A DNA stretch of 41,540 nt. It comes from Candidatus Kaiserbacteria bacterium. Lineage in GTDB: Bacteria > Patescibacteriota > Minisyncoccia > Phycocordibacterales > UBA2100. The stretch is taken from contig VGJQ01000008.1 of NCBI GenBank assembly GCA_016867375.1, positions 1 through 41,540 of the forward strand, in the 5' to 3' direction. The notes below the pieces were generated by a model. It was not told the origin of the DNA. It did not search any database and was given only the letters and a program-made list of their open reading frames with translations. This document shows, one piece after another, positions 18,948 through 28,765 of the stretch. The translations under genes and the position numbers were made by a program. Position 1 is the first letter of the stretch. Each line of letters opens with the position of its first letter.

Positions 18948-20234
18948 CTACTTGCGACGCAGGAATGCGGGTAAGCCACCCCATGGGTCTTCACTCTCGC
19001 CTTCTTCGGCGGCTTCTGTCGTGCTTGCAGGGGGTGCGGGGATGACGGGGGTCGAGGAGTCGATTTTGATGTCACGGATCGTCTTGTCATGTTCAGACTT
19101 CTCTGCGGCGATGGGATCAACGATACGCCTCACCTCCTCGCCGCGTCCGCGCACGGTAGCGGGCGGGACATCAGCATCCTTTTTTGAAGTGGTCGAAGAG
19201 GTGATGCGGCTCGCGGGAGTGGCCGAAGTGGCGGAAGTACTCGTGCTGAAAAGGGGTGTGCGCACGCCGCCCGAATTCTCCGGGAAACCAGTGGCGATGA
19301 CCGTGACGCGGACCTGGCCTTTCTTGAGTGATTCGTCGGTGACGGCACCGAAGATGACTTTGGCATCCGGGTCGATCGCCTCGGTGATGACGGCGGCCGC
19401 GTCCTGTACTTCGAGCATGCCGAGGTCGTCGCCGCCGGCGATAGAGAAGAGTACACCTTTGGCGCCCTGAATCGATACTTCGAGGAGCGGGGAATTGATT
19501 GCTGCCCGTGCTGCCATCTCTGCGCGTTTTTCGCCGGTCGCTATGCCGATACCCATGAGCGCACTGCCGGCGTTTTGCATGATGGTGCGCACGTCCGCGA
19601 AGTCGACGTTGATGATACCGGTGGTAGTAATGAGATCAGAAATGCCCTCCACGGCTTGCTTGAGGATGTCGTCGCACATGGCGAAAGCGTTTTTGATGCC
19701 GGTGTCGCGGGAGACGATAGAAAGCAGTTTGTCGTTCGGGACGATGATGAGTGCATCCACTGCCTTGCGTAGATTATTGAGGCCCTCGTCGGCCAGCCGT
19801 CCGCGCGCGGCTCCTTCAAATGCAAATGGCTTGGTGACGACCGCGACAGTGAGTGCGCCGAGCTCACGCGAGAGTTTGGCGACCACCGGTGCAGCACCTG
19901 TGCCCGTGCCGCCGCCCATCCCGCCAGTGATGAAGACCATGTCGGAACCCTTGATGGCTTCTTGGATCTCTTCGCGCGTCTCCTCGGCGGCCTGCTTGCC
20001 TATCTCGGTATTCATGCCGGCGCCGAGGCCGCGTGTGAGCGACCGGCCGATGTGAATCTTTTTCTTTGCTTTTGATTTATGAAGGTCTTGGGCGTCGGTG
20101 TTGATGGCGATGAAATCAACGCCATGGACATTACTGGCGACCATGTGATTAACGGCATTATTGCCAGAACCTCCGACGCCGATGACGCGAATACGAGCGA
20201 ATGATTCGACGTCGGGTTTAACCTGCTTCGTCAT
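18948..20234 (-). CDS. ftsZ: Cell division protein FtsZ
   Basis: 428 residues. The tubulin signature GGGTGTG is at 107-113, with [12 protein letters not shown] and NTDAQDL before it. The GTPase core runs to about residue 320, followed by a flexible Ser/Thr-rich linker and the C-terminal peptide [13 protein letters not shown], which binds FtsA. FtsZ polymerises with GTP into the division ring. It lies 62 bases after ftsA on the same strand, the usual order, and is probably co-transcribed. Confidence 0.97.
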   Translation of the reverse strand: MTKQVKPDVESFARIRVIGVGGSGNNAVNHMVASNVHGVDFIAINTDAQDLHKSKAKKKIHIGRSLTRGLGAGMNTEIGKQAAEETREEIQEAIKGSDMVFITGGMGGGTGTGAAPVVAKLSRELGALTVAVVTKPFAFEGAARGRLADEGLNNLRKAVDALIIVPNDKLLSIVSRDTGIKNAFAMCDDILKQAVEGISDLITTTGIINVDFADVRTIMQNAGSALMGIGIATGEKRAEMAARAAINSPLLEVSIQGAKGVLFSIAGGDDLGMLEVQDAAAVITEAIDPDAKVIFGAVTDESLKKGQVRVTVIATGFPENSGGVRTPLFSTSTSATSATPASRITSSTTSKKDADVPPATVRGRGEEVRRIVDPIAAEKSEHDKTIRDIKIDSSTPVIPAPPASTTEAAEEGESEDPWGGLPAFLRRK

Positions 20235-20296
20235 AGTGGCATCACTATAGCAGATTTTGAGAAAAGAAAACTTGACAGGATACCCAATCGCTTTGT

Positions 20297-21469
20297 CTAA
20301 GGCAGAAGAGATCGGAATAGTCCACGCAATGATTCGCCAGCACTACGCAAGACTTCTCTCAGCGAACTTGAGTGTTTGATGGAATCTTCCGCATAGGCCC
20401 AGCGGCACAGGCCAAATGCGACGGCCCATGTGGCGTCGATGCTTGAGGCGCGAGAAAGCTGGCCGATGACACCAATTTGGGAGGGGAGCTTCATGATGGT
20501 GCGCGCGATGTCAACTGCATCCGTGAATCCACTGCCACCGCCGGTGATGACGATGCCGGCAGGAAGGAGGCGTTGGCGTCCGATGGACTTCAGGTGTGTG
20601 TCGACCAAGACAAACATGACCTTCAAGCGTGCGGAGATGATAGTGTTCATTTTTCGTTCTGATACGTCGGAGCCGGACACGCCGCCGCGCTTAAGCTGCT
20701 CCGCTTCGGGGAGTGGTAGCTGCAATGATAGCGCGATGGTATTGGTGATGTCGGATGAGCCGGTAGGAAACATCTTGAGCGATATCGGAGTGTCTGCATC
20801 AAAGACGATGACGGAGAGTGTCTCTGCCCCGATATTGGCAAGTACGACGCCGGCCATTTTTTGGGCTTTCGTGAGGGTGACGAGGCTTGCGGCCAAAGGG
20901 GACGCCATCACATCGTCTACTTCGACCCCCGCTGCTTCGACGGAGGCGATGAGATCGTCGTGGTGCTGACTCAACATTGTAATAAGGAGTGTGTCGACGG
21001 ATAGTTTGGTACCCTGCATACCTTCCGGCTTACCGTAGACCTTGGCGCCGTCGAGGCGGAATTCGAGAGGAATCGTATGAATGACTGTCCGATTACCGAG
21101 CTTGCCTGAGGCACGTTTGACGCTTTCGGCCTTCACACGTTCGATATCGCGCTCGGTGACGATGCCACCTGAGGCGGTCAGACTGATTTCGCCGTTGGAC
21201 CGGATCTCTTCCATGGATACGCCGCCGACGGCGATGCGTGCATTGCGTACACGGACCTTTGCGGCGCTCGATGCGCGCTGGACCGCTTCCTGGATGCTTT
21301 TTGCGGCCTCGGCTTTATCGATGATATAGCCATGGCGCAGTCCCCGGGAAGACGACATGCCAGTGCCGAGAATCTGCATCGGGATATCGGGTCGTTCTGG
21401 TGTAGAGGCGATGACTACTTTGACGTGGTATGTCCCGATATCTATTCCCGTGTAGATTTTGTTCTGCAT
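20297..21469 (-). CDS. ftsA: Cell division protein FtsA
   Basis: 390 residues from the ATG at 21469 ([13 protein letters not shown]). Actin-fold phosphate loop [11 protein letters not shown], the 1C-type domain around [12 protein letters not shown], adenosine motif [11 protein letters not shown]. The C-terminus [11 protein letters not shown] has the spacing of the FtsA membrane-targeting amphipathic helix. FtsA links FtsZ filaments to the membrane. The next gene, ftsZ, follows on the same strand. Confidence 0.95.
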   Translation of the reverse strand: MQNKIYTGIDIGTYHVKVVIASTPERPDIPMQILGTGMSSSRGLRHGYIIDKAEAAKSIQEAVQRASSAAKVRVRNARIAVGGVSMEEIRSNGEISLTASGGIVTERDIERVKAESVKRASGKLGNRTVIHTIPLEFRLDGAKVYGKPEGMQGTKLSVDTLLITMLSQHHDDLIASVEAAGVEVDDVMASPLAASLVTLTKAQKMAGVVLANIGAETLSVIVFDADTPISLKMFPTGSSDITNTIALSLQLPLPEAEQLKRGGVSGSDVSERKMNTIISARLKVMFVLVDTHLKSIGRQRLLPAGIVITGGGSGFTDAVDIARTIMKLPSQIGVIGQLSRASSIDATWAVAFGLCRWAYAEDSIKHSSSLREVLRSAGESLRGLFRSLLP

Positions 21470-21578
21470 GATATAGGTATAGCCGCACATGCCTGCTTGT
21501 GTACAGGCGTAGGCATGTCCTTATTGTACGTCACTAAAGGAGGCATTCAAGCCAAAGAGTGCGTGGATAGTATAGCGC

Positions 21579-21740
21579 GTGTCCCCATATAGCATACTTT
21601 GGGGTATTTCGAGTGCGCGACCAATTTTTCTTAGCCGGAGGCTTAGAAAAATGGAAGTACTCTTGTGGTGACGGCACGAGAACGAAGGGAGTTTTCTAGC
21701 AAGAAAACGACCGACCCCAAAGTATGCTATGTGGGGACAC
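21579..21740. repeat. 162-nt inverted-repeat element with inner hairpins
   Basis: Arms of 27 nt (21579-21605 and 21714-21740) match 26 of 27. Between them are three further hairpins: CCAATTTTTCTTAGCC with GGCTTAGAAAAATGG, TCTTGTG/CACGAGA and GTTTTCT/AGAAAAC. The inner part (21613-21670, minus strand) is clearly related to 30967-31021. It fills the gap between ftsA and ybeY, where there is no gene. It may be a small mobile element or a structured RNA. Confidence 0.75.
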
Positions 21741-21761
21741 TCCTCGACAGAGGGATAATCA

Positions 21762-22166
21762 CTACGAAACAAGTTTGAATCGCGACAGGATCCGGTCTTC
21801 GTGGCGTTCCATGGTGTCGCTATGGTCGTATCCGGCTAGGTGGAAACACCCGTGTACGTACAGGTGCGCGATACGTTCGCGGAGTGATATGTTCATCTCC
21901 TTTGCTTCACGCGCTGCTTTGCTGGCGTTGAGGAACAGCTCACCGCTTTGTTTGTCCAGAGGGAAGGAAAGCACGTTTGGTGTGTAGTTGTCTGGCTTGC
22001 CTTTGAGGTCTGCGCGGGAAGAAAGCAGGACGCGACGAGCAAGTGCATCTGCGCAGATGACCACGGACAGGTCGTATCGGTCGCCCAGTATTGTGCGGGC
22101 GATCTGTTCAAACGGAATGCGCGGCAATGAGCCGCGCACTGTCGTCTTTATGTTGAAGTGAGCCAT
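21762..22166 (-). CDS. ybeY: Endoribonuclease YbeY
   Basis: 134 residues with the zinc-binding motif HGCFHLAGYDH (His105, His109, His115) and upstream NVLSFPLD, both diagnostic of YbeY. The enzyme takes part in 16S rRNA 3'-end maturation and ribosome quality control. It follows rpsU by three bases on the same strand, so the two ribosome-related genes form an operon. Confidence 0.95.
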   Translation of the reverse strand: MAHFNIKTTVRGSLPRIPFEQIARTILGDRYDLSVVICADALARRVLLSSRADLKGKPDNYTPNVLSFPLDKQSGELFLNASKAAREAKEMNISLRERIAHLYVHGCFHLAGYDHSDTMERHEDRILSRFKLVS

Positions 22167-22169
22167 TGC

Positions 22170-22490
22170 CTAGCGTGCGATGGGAGTGCCTTCGCCGAAT
22201 TTGCTGCTTGAGGAGGTGTTTTCGGTGGTGCTTTGAGGGCGATTGAATCCGGGGCGGCGGGTAGGTGTCTCGGCGACCTTACCTTCTTTGACGAGCTGCT
22301 TGAATTCCTCTCGGCGCTTGAGGAGCTTGAGGGCGCGCTTTTTCTTGACGGTCTGCGAGGATGAGCGCGAATAGTAGCGCTTATTGCGGACGGTCTTGAT
22401 AATATTGGCACCCTGTGCGCGCCGCGTGAATCGGCGGATCGTGGAGAGGGCGTTCTCCGTCCCTGTCTTGACTACTTCTGCATTAATCAT
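22170..22490 (-). CDS. rpsU: Ribosomal protein bS21, extended
   Basis: 106 residues. The first 60 or so match bS21: ENALSTIRRFTRRAQGANII, then the Arg/Lys-rich helix with YYSRSSSQTVKKKRA. The last 35 residues are a disordered Pro/Ser/Thr-rich tail not found in the E. coli protein of 71 residues. bS21 sits at the 30S platform near the anti-Shine-Dalgarno end of 16S rRNA. First gene of the rpsU-ybeY operon. Confidence 0.85.
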   Translation of the reverse strand: MINAEVVKTGTENALSTIRRFTRRAQGANIIKTVRNKRYYSRSSSQTVKKKRALKLLKRREEFKQLVKEGKVAETPTRRPGFNRPQSTTENTSSSSKFGEGTPIAR

Positions 22491-22548
22491 GTAGGGGCAA
22501 ATATATCATAGGGCCCTATAAAAGGCAATGATGATTCAAAAGATAAGA

Positions 22549-22572
22549 GCGGCACGACCTCGGTCGTGCCGC
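22549..22572. terminator. Hairpin terminator
   Basis: GCGGCACGAC / GTCGTGCCGC with a four-base loop, followed on the minus strand by TCTTATCTTTT. It ends the secreted-protein gene. Confidence 0.7.
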
Positions 22573-22607
22573 CCTCCGGATTCCGATGGGTATCCGGTCG
22601 CGTCTGT

Positions 22608-23096
22608 CTAACGTGACGCAAGTTCTTGAAGGACTTCCTCCTTTACAGTTGCCCAACGCGCCATATCCTCAGGGGACATGACATGCTCCTTGTCCGAAGA
22701 TCGCATGTGATACAAGCTCCAATCTCCTTTGAGGGGAGACCATCCGTTTGGTGTCAAGGACATAGCGCCGACCTTGCACCAAGGCACGGGTCCGGTCGTT
22801 GCGGGGGATTGGCAATGAAGGATGAGCAGGTATCCCACAAAAGAATATATCCCCGGGCGGATCTCATCAATTCTAATGTATTCAGTTTGCCCTGGTTTTA
22901 CTACCTCCAAAGTGATCTCCTCAGACCACCATTTTTTGCTAGCATTCATCACAGGTATAAACATTTCGCGCCGTTCGAAGAAATATCCGTCAGGTGTTTG
23001 GCCCTCGTCAATTTCCCAAAGAGAGCTTTCGGACGCGGAGGCGGCAGTGGCCATCAGGAGTCCGATGACAGTTCGTAGCAATTTTGATATCAGCAT
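22608..23096 (-). CDS. Secreted hypothetical protein
   Basis: 162 residues from the ATG at 23096, which AGAGGT precedes at a suitable distance. An N-terminal signal peptide (LLRTVIGLLMATAASASES) is followed by a beta-rich mature protein with two cysteines (LILHCQSP, PVPWCKVG). No family is recognised. It is probably exported and anchored or folded outside the membrane, where the two cysteines could form a disulfide. It is alone between two terminators. Confidence 0.7.
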   Translation of the reverse strand: MLISKLLRTVIGLLMATAASASESSLWEIDEGQTPDGYFFERREMFIPVMNASKKWWSEEITLEVVKPGQTEYIRIDEIRPGIYSFVGYLLILHCQSPATTGPVPWCKVGAMSLTPNGWSPLKGDWSLYHMRSSDKEHVMSPEDMARWATVKEEVLQELASR

Positions 23097-23198
23097 CTCG
23101 CACCTCTTGTGAATGAGCGGTGTTTGGTATGGACGATCCATACCAAGCAGGATATACTATACAGCATATTCAATGAGAGTCAATATCTCGCTGTCGGA

Positions 23199-24413
23199 TC
23201 AGGCAAGTGCCTTTGGACGGGTGATGGTGCGATGTCGCTTGAGGTAGGAGGTGAGATCTTCGATCGGTACGGTGGCTTGTGAATTGGTGGCTACTTCACG
23301 GACGACGATGGTGCCTTCGGTCACCTCCTTGTGTCCGAGTATCAATATATAGGGAGTCCCAAAGGCAGTTGCCCGCTCCATTTGTTCGGTAATCCGATCA
23401 TGCCAGAGGCTATGATGGACATGGATATCGGCTTGTCGGAGATTTTCGAGGACGGTGAGTGCGCGCTGGCGTGCGAGAGTGCCGAGATGCGTGAGATAGA
23501 TCATGGGCGCGATCTTGCCTTCATACGGGGGAGCTTTCGATTTCTTGGCACTGTTGGGTGCTTCACAGGAGATCGAGACCATGGCGGCACTACGCGGTGC
23601 GCGCGCGAAGCGGCTCATGAGCGGATCATAGCGTCCACCGAGTGCGATGGGTATGCGCATGTGTGTCGCTGGATCGATTTGTGATATCTCGAAGAGCGAA
23701 TGCGACCAGCAATCGCGGCTCCCGAGGATGTGCGGATTGAGCTCGTAGGGCAGACCGGCTGATTCGAGGTATTCGAGGATCTCCCAGAAGCGTGAGCGCT
23801 CCTCTTCGGTCAGGTATTCCATCGCCTGAGGTGCGCGCGGCACTGCGGGGTGTCCGCGTTCGATAAGCTGTACGAGTGTACCCAAGGGATCGATCGCGGC
23901 GCGTGGGCGAAGTGTGGGGGAGATCGATTCGATATGTTTGCGTAGATAGAGTCCGACATCGCGGATGTAACGCCCCGACGATTCTGAGGAGCCTATATTG
24001 TTGATGAGTACTACACGCTCTTCTGCTCCGGCTTGCTGTGCGATTGCATTGGCGACGATGATGAGTAGCGCTTCGGCGATCGTGCTTGAGGTGCCGAGGA
24101 TATGAAGCTCAAGCGACACAGAAGGGCACGTGCCGGCATTCCCGACGACGCGCCAGGCGAGCATGGTCTCGCGGGGATTGACGCGGGCGAGCAGCTTGCG
24201 GGCAGCGGCAGGGAGTGCGCGCTCGTCGCGGCGCGCAAACGATATGTCGTTCTCGGCCTTTGCCATCGCCTCGGTGTTCTTGGTGGCGTTGCCTTGTACC
24301 GGCTTACGTGCAATCGTATCAAGCGATGTAAAGCCATAGTATTCGGCTATACCGATAGCATCTGCCAAGAATGCATCGGTGGACTGTAGCACCCCCTCCT
24401 TTAATCTGATCAT
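23199..24413 (-). CDS. Divergent histidyl-tRNA-synthetase-like protein
   Basis: 404 residues with the class II layout of HisRS: a catalytic core, motif 3 LGGRYDPLM (like GGRYDGL), and a C-terminal HGTP anticodon-binding domain (VHHSLWHDRITEQMERATAFGTPYILILG, split here as about residues 330-360). Motif 2 is weak (AWRVVGNAG in place of FRYERPQ), and the histidine-specific loop RGLDYY is replaced by ILGSRDCWSHSLFEI. It is either the cell's own strongly diverged HisRS or a non-charging paralogue of the HisZ kind. The gene is 31 bases downstream of lepB and may be co-transcribed with it. Confidence 0.65.
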   Translation of the reverse strand: MIRLKEGVLQSTDAFLADAIGIAEYYGFTSLDTIARKPVQGNATKNTEAMAKAENDISFARRDERALPAAARKLLARVNPRETMLAWRVVGNAGTCPSVSLELHILGTSSTIAEALLIIVANAIAQQAGAEERVVLINNIGSSESSGRYIRDVGLYLRKHIESISPTLRPRAAIDPLGTLVQLIERGHPAVPRAPQAMEYLTEEERSRFWEILEYLESAGLPYELNPHILGSRDCWSHSLFEISQIDPATHMRIPIALGGRYDPLMSRFARAPRSAAMVSISCEAPNSAKKSKAPPYEGKIAPMIYLTHLGTLARQRALTVLENLRQADIHVHHSLWHDRITEQMERATAFGTPYILILGHKEVTEGTIVVREVATNSQATVPIEDLTSYLKRHRTITRPKALA

Positions 24414-24444
24414 GCGAGCGTAAACGATTACTTATAATAAAGCA

Positions 24445-25068
24445 TCATAAGGACATATCTTCGCTGTATCGAGCTTCTCCCGGAAACACGCTTATTCCAT
24501 TAAACGGATAGAGTCTGAAGAGTACGCGCCCGACGATGTCCGATACGGGCAAAATCCCCCAGATGCGCGAGTCGGCGGAGACTTTTCTGTTGTCGCCAAG
24601 CACAAAGTATTGGTCGGGACCCAATGAGACGGTGATGTCAGTCGCGCCGCCGTGATTTGCGGGGATGACGTATGGTTCGTCGAGTGTGAGACCCTCTGAA
24701 TGTGCGTCATGTATGATGGTGACGATCGGTTCGGGACCGCGTATTTCGATGGTTTCTCCGGGGAGACCAATGACGCGCTTGATGAGTGCTCGTCCGGTGT
24801 TGTGCGGGAGGTCGAGGACGATCACGTCGCCGCGTTGTGGCTCGGAAAATTTGTAGGTGAGCCTGTCGACGATGAGATAATTCCAATTGTCGAAGTCGGG
24901 CTCCATCGAAGAGCCGACGACGATGTAGGGGGCAGCGATGAAGAAGCGTACGACGAGCGCAATCGCGAGCGCGATGACGAGATAAAAGAAAAACGAACGA
25001 TCAGTTTTAACCATACCAGGAGATGGTTCCGTAGATGAGACGTCTGTGTGCATCAACGGATCGTTCAT
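24445..25068 (-). CDS. lepB: Signal peptidase I
   Basis: 207 residues from the ATG at 25068. One transmembrane anchor (FFFYLVIALAIALVVRFF), then box B VGSSMEPDF with the catalytic Ser54, box D ALIKRVIGLPGE with the general-base Lys97, and box E VLGDNRKVSADSR. It cleaves signal peptides of exported proteins on the outer face of the membrane. A longer GTG start six bases upstream is possible. Confidence 0.95.
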   Translation of the reverse strand: MNDPLMHTDVSSTEPSPGMVKTDRSFFFYLVIALAIALVVRFFIAAPYIVVGSSMEPDFDNWNYLIVDRLTYKFSEPQRGDVIVLDLPHNTGRALIKRVIGLPGETIEIRGPEPIVTIIHDAHSEGLTLDEPYVIPANHGGATDITVSLGPDQYFVLGDNRKVSADSRIWGILPVSDIVGRVLFRLYPFNGISVFPGEARYSEDMSL

Positions 25069-25231
25069 GTGCACACATCATACTGCATGCATGTCATTGA
25101 CGCAAAGTGTTTGTGCGTGTTGCGTCAGTGAAAACAGAAATTAAAAATTAAAAAAATAAAACAAAAATAAAAATGCAAAGATGCGATTTTCAGAGTTTGT
25201 GATTTATAGTTTTTCGTTTATTGTTTACTCT

Positions 25232-25822
25232 ATGTCATGGGTCATCGTCGGTTTGGGCAATCCAGGAGAGGAATATCGCACGACGCGGCACAATGCCGGA
25301 CGTATGGCGCTCGAGGCGGCTGCAAAAAAGTTCGCCGAAGGGGAGTGGAAAGAGGATAAAAAGGCCAATGCGACCGTAATCAAAGGGGAGATCGGTACAC
25401 AAAAGGCCGTATTTGTAGCGCCGGATACCTTTATGAACAAATCCGGCTCGGCAGTCATTAAATATGTGAAGAGTGTGAAGGCGGCGAGTCAGATGATTGT
25501 TGTCTATGATGATCTTGATCTCCCACTCGGCTCCTTCAAGCTCTCGTATGACCGGGGTTCGGGAGGACATAAGGGTCTCGAATCAATCATGCGTGCGGTC
25601 AAGACCAAGAAATTCACACGCATCCGCATCGGTGTGTCCCGCGCGAGTGCTTCGGGTAAGGTGAAGAAGGTATCCGGTGAGGGCGAAGTAATCGATTTTA
25701 TCTTGGCGCGTTTCAAGCCCGCTGAAATCGATCAATTAAAGGGGGTTTTTAAGCAAACGTCTAACGCAATCGAGCGTGTCGTAGCTGATGGACCTCAGAT
25801 AGCCATGAACGCATTCAATTAA
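25232..25822 (+). CDS. pth: Peptidyl-tRNA hydrolase
   Basis: 196 residues from the ATG at 25232; an upstream frame adds residues not found in the family. GLGNPG (7-12), catalytic His20 in TTRHNAG, the MNKSG loop and VVYDDLDLPLGSFKL are all diagnostic. The C-terminal helix is slightly extended. Pth frees tRNA from stalled peptidyl-tRNA. The leader is very AT-rich. The stop codon overlaps the next ATG by one base, so translation is probably coupled to the P-type ATPase gene. Confidence 0.95.
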   Translation: MSWVIVGLGNPGEEYRTTRHNAGRMALEAAAKKFAEGEWKEDKKANATVIKGEIGTQKAVFVAPDTFMNKSGSAVIKYVKSVKAASQMIVVYDDLDLPLGSFKLSYDRGSGGHKGLESIMRAVKTKKFTRIRIGVSRASASGKVKKVSGEGEVIDFILARFKPAEIDQLKGVFKQTSNAIERVVADGPQIAMNAFN

Positions 25823-27612
25823 TGTATATCATTATGATAGAGCGACTCTCTCAAAACGTGTTTGTGCTCCCGGGGCTGGTATTTGGCATCGGCGTCGTTG
25901 GATTTATATTCGGCCAACCTCTTTTTTATCTCGCGGCGACGATCATTGGTATTGCCAAGATCATCTTCGATTCGTACGAAAAGATCCGCGAAGGGCGGTA
26001 TTCGCTCGACTACATCGCTTTTTTGGCGATGGTGGTAGCAGTTATCTCCCAGTACTATCTTCCTGGCGCCGTCGTTGCGCTTATGTTTACCGGTGGCGAA
26101 GCGCTCGAAGACTTCGCCGAGACCCGTGCACGGGCGTCTCTGCGTGCGCTCCTTGAGCGGATACCGAAAGTCGCGCTCGTACGCCAAAAAGACGGCTCCA
26201 CCCATGAGGTGCCGCTCACCCAAGTGAGGGAGGAGAGTACGATCGTCGTGCGTACGCATGAGCTTATTCCACTCGACGGTACGCTTGTCTCCGAAGAAGC
26301 GACGCTCGACACCTCCAATCTCACCGGCGAATCAATCCCTGAGACCATCAAGCGTGATACGTTTATCAAAAGCGGCACGGTCAATATTGGTCCGGCATTC
26401 GACTTGGTGGTGTCGGGGACGTTTGCGACGTCGACCTATGCGCGCATCGTGCAGTTGGTCGAAGAATCCAAGCGCGAACAAGCGCCAATCGTGCGCTTGT
26501 CCGAAAAAGCCAATTTTCCATTTACCGCCATGGCGATCGCCTTGGCTGGCGGTGCGTACTTTTTCTCCGGAGAACTGGGTCGAGCACTCGCGGTACTCGT
26601 GATCGCCACACCGTGTCCGCTCATCATTGCCGCGCCGATTGCTTTTATCGGCGGCCTCTCGCGTGCCGCGCATCACAACATCATCGTCAAGAAGCCGAGC
26701 GCCCTCGAATCGCTCTCATATGCGACGACGATCTTCTTCGACAAAACGGGTACCCTGACGCTGGGCACACCAGAGCTCGTCGCGATCGACATACAGGACA
26801 CATCGTTGACCGAGGATCAGGTACTCGCCATTGCCGCCTCCATCGAATTTCATTCCATCCACCCGCTTGCCAGTGCAGTCACGGCCGCACTCCGGACGCG
26901 CGGCATCGCCCTGCTCCATGCGTCTGATGTTGTCGAAACGATCGGCAAAGGTATCAGCGGAAAGGTGCATGATGTGCGGTACAGCATCAGTAAATCCGCG
27001 CATGTGGGCGAACAGGGCGGCATTATCCTCTCGCTTTCGCGCGAGGGCGAGGTGATCGCCGAGATGCGATTTGCTGATATCCTCAAAGACAACGTCAAAC
27101 ACCTCATCTCAACGCTCCATGCTCAAGGTTTGCGGGTAGCCGTCCTCACGGGTGATCGTCGGGTGAATGCCGAGACGGTATTTTCTGGGCTGCCGCTTGA
27201 AATTTATGCCGATTGCTCTCCTGAAGAAAAGCATCGTCTCGTGACCGAGGCGAAGGAGAAGGGCGAAATCGTGGTGATGGTGGGCGATGGGCTCAATGAT
27301 GCGCCAGCGCTCGCTACAGCACATGTCGGACTCGTCTTCTCAGGCACCGAAAACAGCGCCACGATCGAGGCGGCGGACGTGGTGATCATGGGACGTGACG
27401 TCGGACTCGTGGCCGAGTCATTTGCGGTCGCGCATCGCTCGACCAAGATCGCGCTCCAGAGCGTGTGGACAGGTATCGGACTCTCGGTGACGGGCATGTT
27501 CTTTGCGGCGTTTGGATTTATCGTGCCGGTCATGGGAGCGCTTATTCAGGAAGCGATCGATGTCATTGTCATTCTCAATTCACTGCGCACGATCCGCGAG
27601 AGAAAACGATAG
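25822..27612 (+). CDS. Heavy-metal P-type ATPase
   Basis: 596 residues with no N-terminal metal-binding HMA domain. Actuator motif LTGES (167-171), membrane metal site ATPCPLII (262-269), phosphorylation site DKTGTLT (307-313), P1B-type His-Pro motif SIHPLAS, and hinge MVGDGLNDAPALA. The Cys-Pro-Cys-type site points to Zn, Cd, Co or Cu export; the residues do not decide among them. About six to eight helices. Translation is likely coupled to pth. Together with the cation diffusion facilitator at 11627 this gives the cell two metal exporters in a short stretch. Confidence 0.93.
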   Translation: MYIIMIERLSQNVFVLPGLVFGIGVVGFIFGQPLFYLAATIIGIAKIIFDSYEKIREGRYSLDYIAFLAMVVAVISQYYLPGAVVALMFTGGEALEDFAETRARASLRALLERIPKVALVRQKDGSTHEVPLTQVREESTIVVRTHELIPLDGTLVSEEATLDTSNLTGESIPETIKRDTFIKSGTVNIGPAFDLVVSGTFATSTYARIVQLVEESKREQAPIVRLSEKANFPFTAMAIALAGGAYFFSGELGRALAVLVIATPCPLIIAAPIAFIGGLSRAAHHNIIVKKPSALESLSYATTIFFDKTGTLTLGTPELVAIDIQDTSLTEDQVLAIAASIEFHSIHPLASAVTAALRTRGIALLHASDVVETIGKGISGKVHDVRYSISKSAHVGEQGGIILSLSREGEVIAEMRFADILKDNVKHLISTLHAQGLRVAVLTGDRRVNAETVFSGLPLEIYADCSPEEKHRLVTEAKEKGEIVVMVGDGLNDAPALATAHVGLVFSGTENSATIEAADVVIMGRDVGLVAESFAVAHRSTKIALQSVWTGIGLSVTGMFFAAFGFIVPVMGALIQEAIDVIVILNSLRTIRERKR

Positions 27613-27717
27613 TGTTGATAACTCCCTGAAATAGGGAGGAGGGGATATAAGATGAATAGAGTCGAAAGGGAACCAATAGCGCATCAGTGCGCTGCTCAAA
27701 CATAGCGGGAGGATCTA

Positions 27718-28545
27718 ATGAAACTTCATGACGCGACGAGGGATCTCGTTATCATTGGGACGGCGATTGCTGTCCTCGGGATGGTGATCTATGTGTTTGG
27801 CGGCTTCATGCTGCCGCCGGAGCCGAGTACACTGATCGAATCATCGGTCAAGATTGTGTCGCACGATCCGCCACCACCAAAGCCGGAGACGCCGCCGGAT
27901 TCGCCCGCGATGCCCGCACCACCTGCAGTGCCCGCACCGCCGTCGCTCCCCGAGCAACCTAAAACGGGTGCGGAAAAGAGTGGAGGAAGCGGCAGTGGCA
28001 CGGTGGTCGGATACACTTCCTACTATATCGGAGATAGTCCGGGAGTCAGGCATTCGATCATCTTGACCGCGGAGCATGTGCTCTCGGAATTACCGACTGT
28101 CGATGTGTATTGGAAGGGTCACAAAATTCCGGGGCGTGTGGTCGCGCGGGACCATGAGATTGATCTGGCACTCATCGAGGTGCCGGTCGTGCTGCCAAAA
28201 GCAGAGATGTATTTTGGTGATGTGGACCTTGGTGCTGCACAGTGGGTGGTCGGGTACCCGTTTGGTACCGGCATATCGATCACGTATGGATTTGTGAGCA
28301 CAATGGATCGCACGATCGCTCTGCAGCAGGGCTCGGCAGCGGTGTGGCCTGGCAATTCCGGTGGCGGACTGTTCGTGCTCAAGTGGCATCTCTGGCATAG
28401 TCGCTTTGTGCTCGTCGGAGTGGTCGACGCGGTCTATACGGCTCGGACGGGCGTGATGCAGCGGACCATCGTGAATACGATCAGCTATTCTGTGTCGATG
28501 GACAAGGTGAAGAAGTTCCTTGTGGACAATCATGTGTCTTTTTAA
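27718..28545 (+). CDS. Membrane-anchored trypsin-like serine protease
   Basis: 275 residues: a signal anchor (VIIGTAIAVLGMVIYVFGGF, 11-30), a Pro-rich spacer (about 51-82, PPPPKPETPP and similar), then a chymotrypsin-fold domain with His120 (LTAEHVL), Asp149 (EIDLALIEV) and Ser214 (PGNSGGGLF). No PDZ domain follows, unlike DegP/HtrA. The long Pro-rich spacer could reach across the cell envelope. GGGAGG precedes the ATG. Substrate unknown; envelope quality control or processing of surface proteins is the likely field. Confidence 0.85.
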   Translation: MKLHDATRDLVIIGTAIAVLGMVIYVFGGFMLPPEPSTLIESSVKIVSHDPPPPKPETPPDSPAMPAPPAVPAPPSLPEQPKTGAEKSGGSGSGTVVGYTSYYIGDSPGVRHSIILTAEHVLSELPTVDVYWKGHKIPGRVVARDHEIDLALIEVPVVLPKAEMYFGDVDLGAAQWVVGYPFGTGISITYGFVSTMDRTIALQQGSAAVWPGNSGGGLFVLKWHLWHSRFVLVGVVDAVYTARTGVMQRTIVNTISYSVSMDKVKKFLVDNHVSF

Positions 28546-28554
28546 GACAGGAGA

Positions 28555-28586
28555 ACCCTCGCGCATTCGGTGCGCGGGGGTTTCGT
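28555..28586 (+). terminator. Terminator of the protease gene
   Basis: ACCCTCGCGCA / TGCGCGGGGGT, loop TTCGG, then TTCGTTTT. Confidence 0.75.
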
Positions 28587-28625
28587 TTTGGGTAGGCGCG
28601 GGGTATGCAGGGTAATGAAAGCGGT

Positions 28626-28677
28626 CGGCCCCGTGAGATAGAGCTCGTAGCTCGCTATCTCACGGGGCCGCTCGCTT
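28626..28677 (+). terminator. Strong 16-bp hairpin
   Basis: CGGCCCCGTGAGATAG / CTATCTCACGGGGCCG, then CTCGCTTTTT. It reinforces the end of the protease transcript, or it may be a repeat element. Confidence 0.7.
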
Positions 28678-28720
28678 TTTCGCACACGTACATGAATGAT
28701 TATTGTATCGGTTTGAGCGT

Positions 28721-28752
28721 CCCCATTAGAAACGCTTCGCGTTCTAACGGGG
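28721..28752 (-). terminator. Terminator of rpsA, CCCCGTTAGA hairpin family
   Basis: CCCCATTAGAAACGC pairs with GCGTTCTAACGGGG across TTC. It lies 14 bases after the rpsA stop on the minus strand. A related hairpin is embedded in the methyltransferase gene at 38018-38048. Confidence 0.65.
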
Positions 28753-28765
28753 CAAGTATGCTCCT

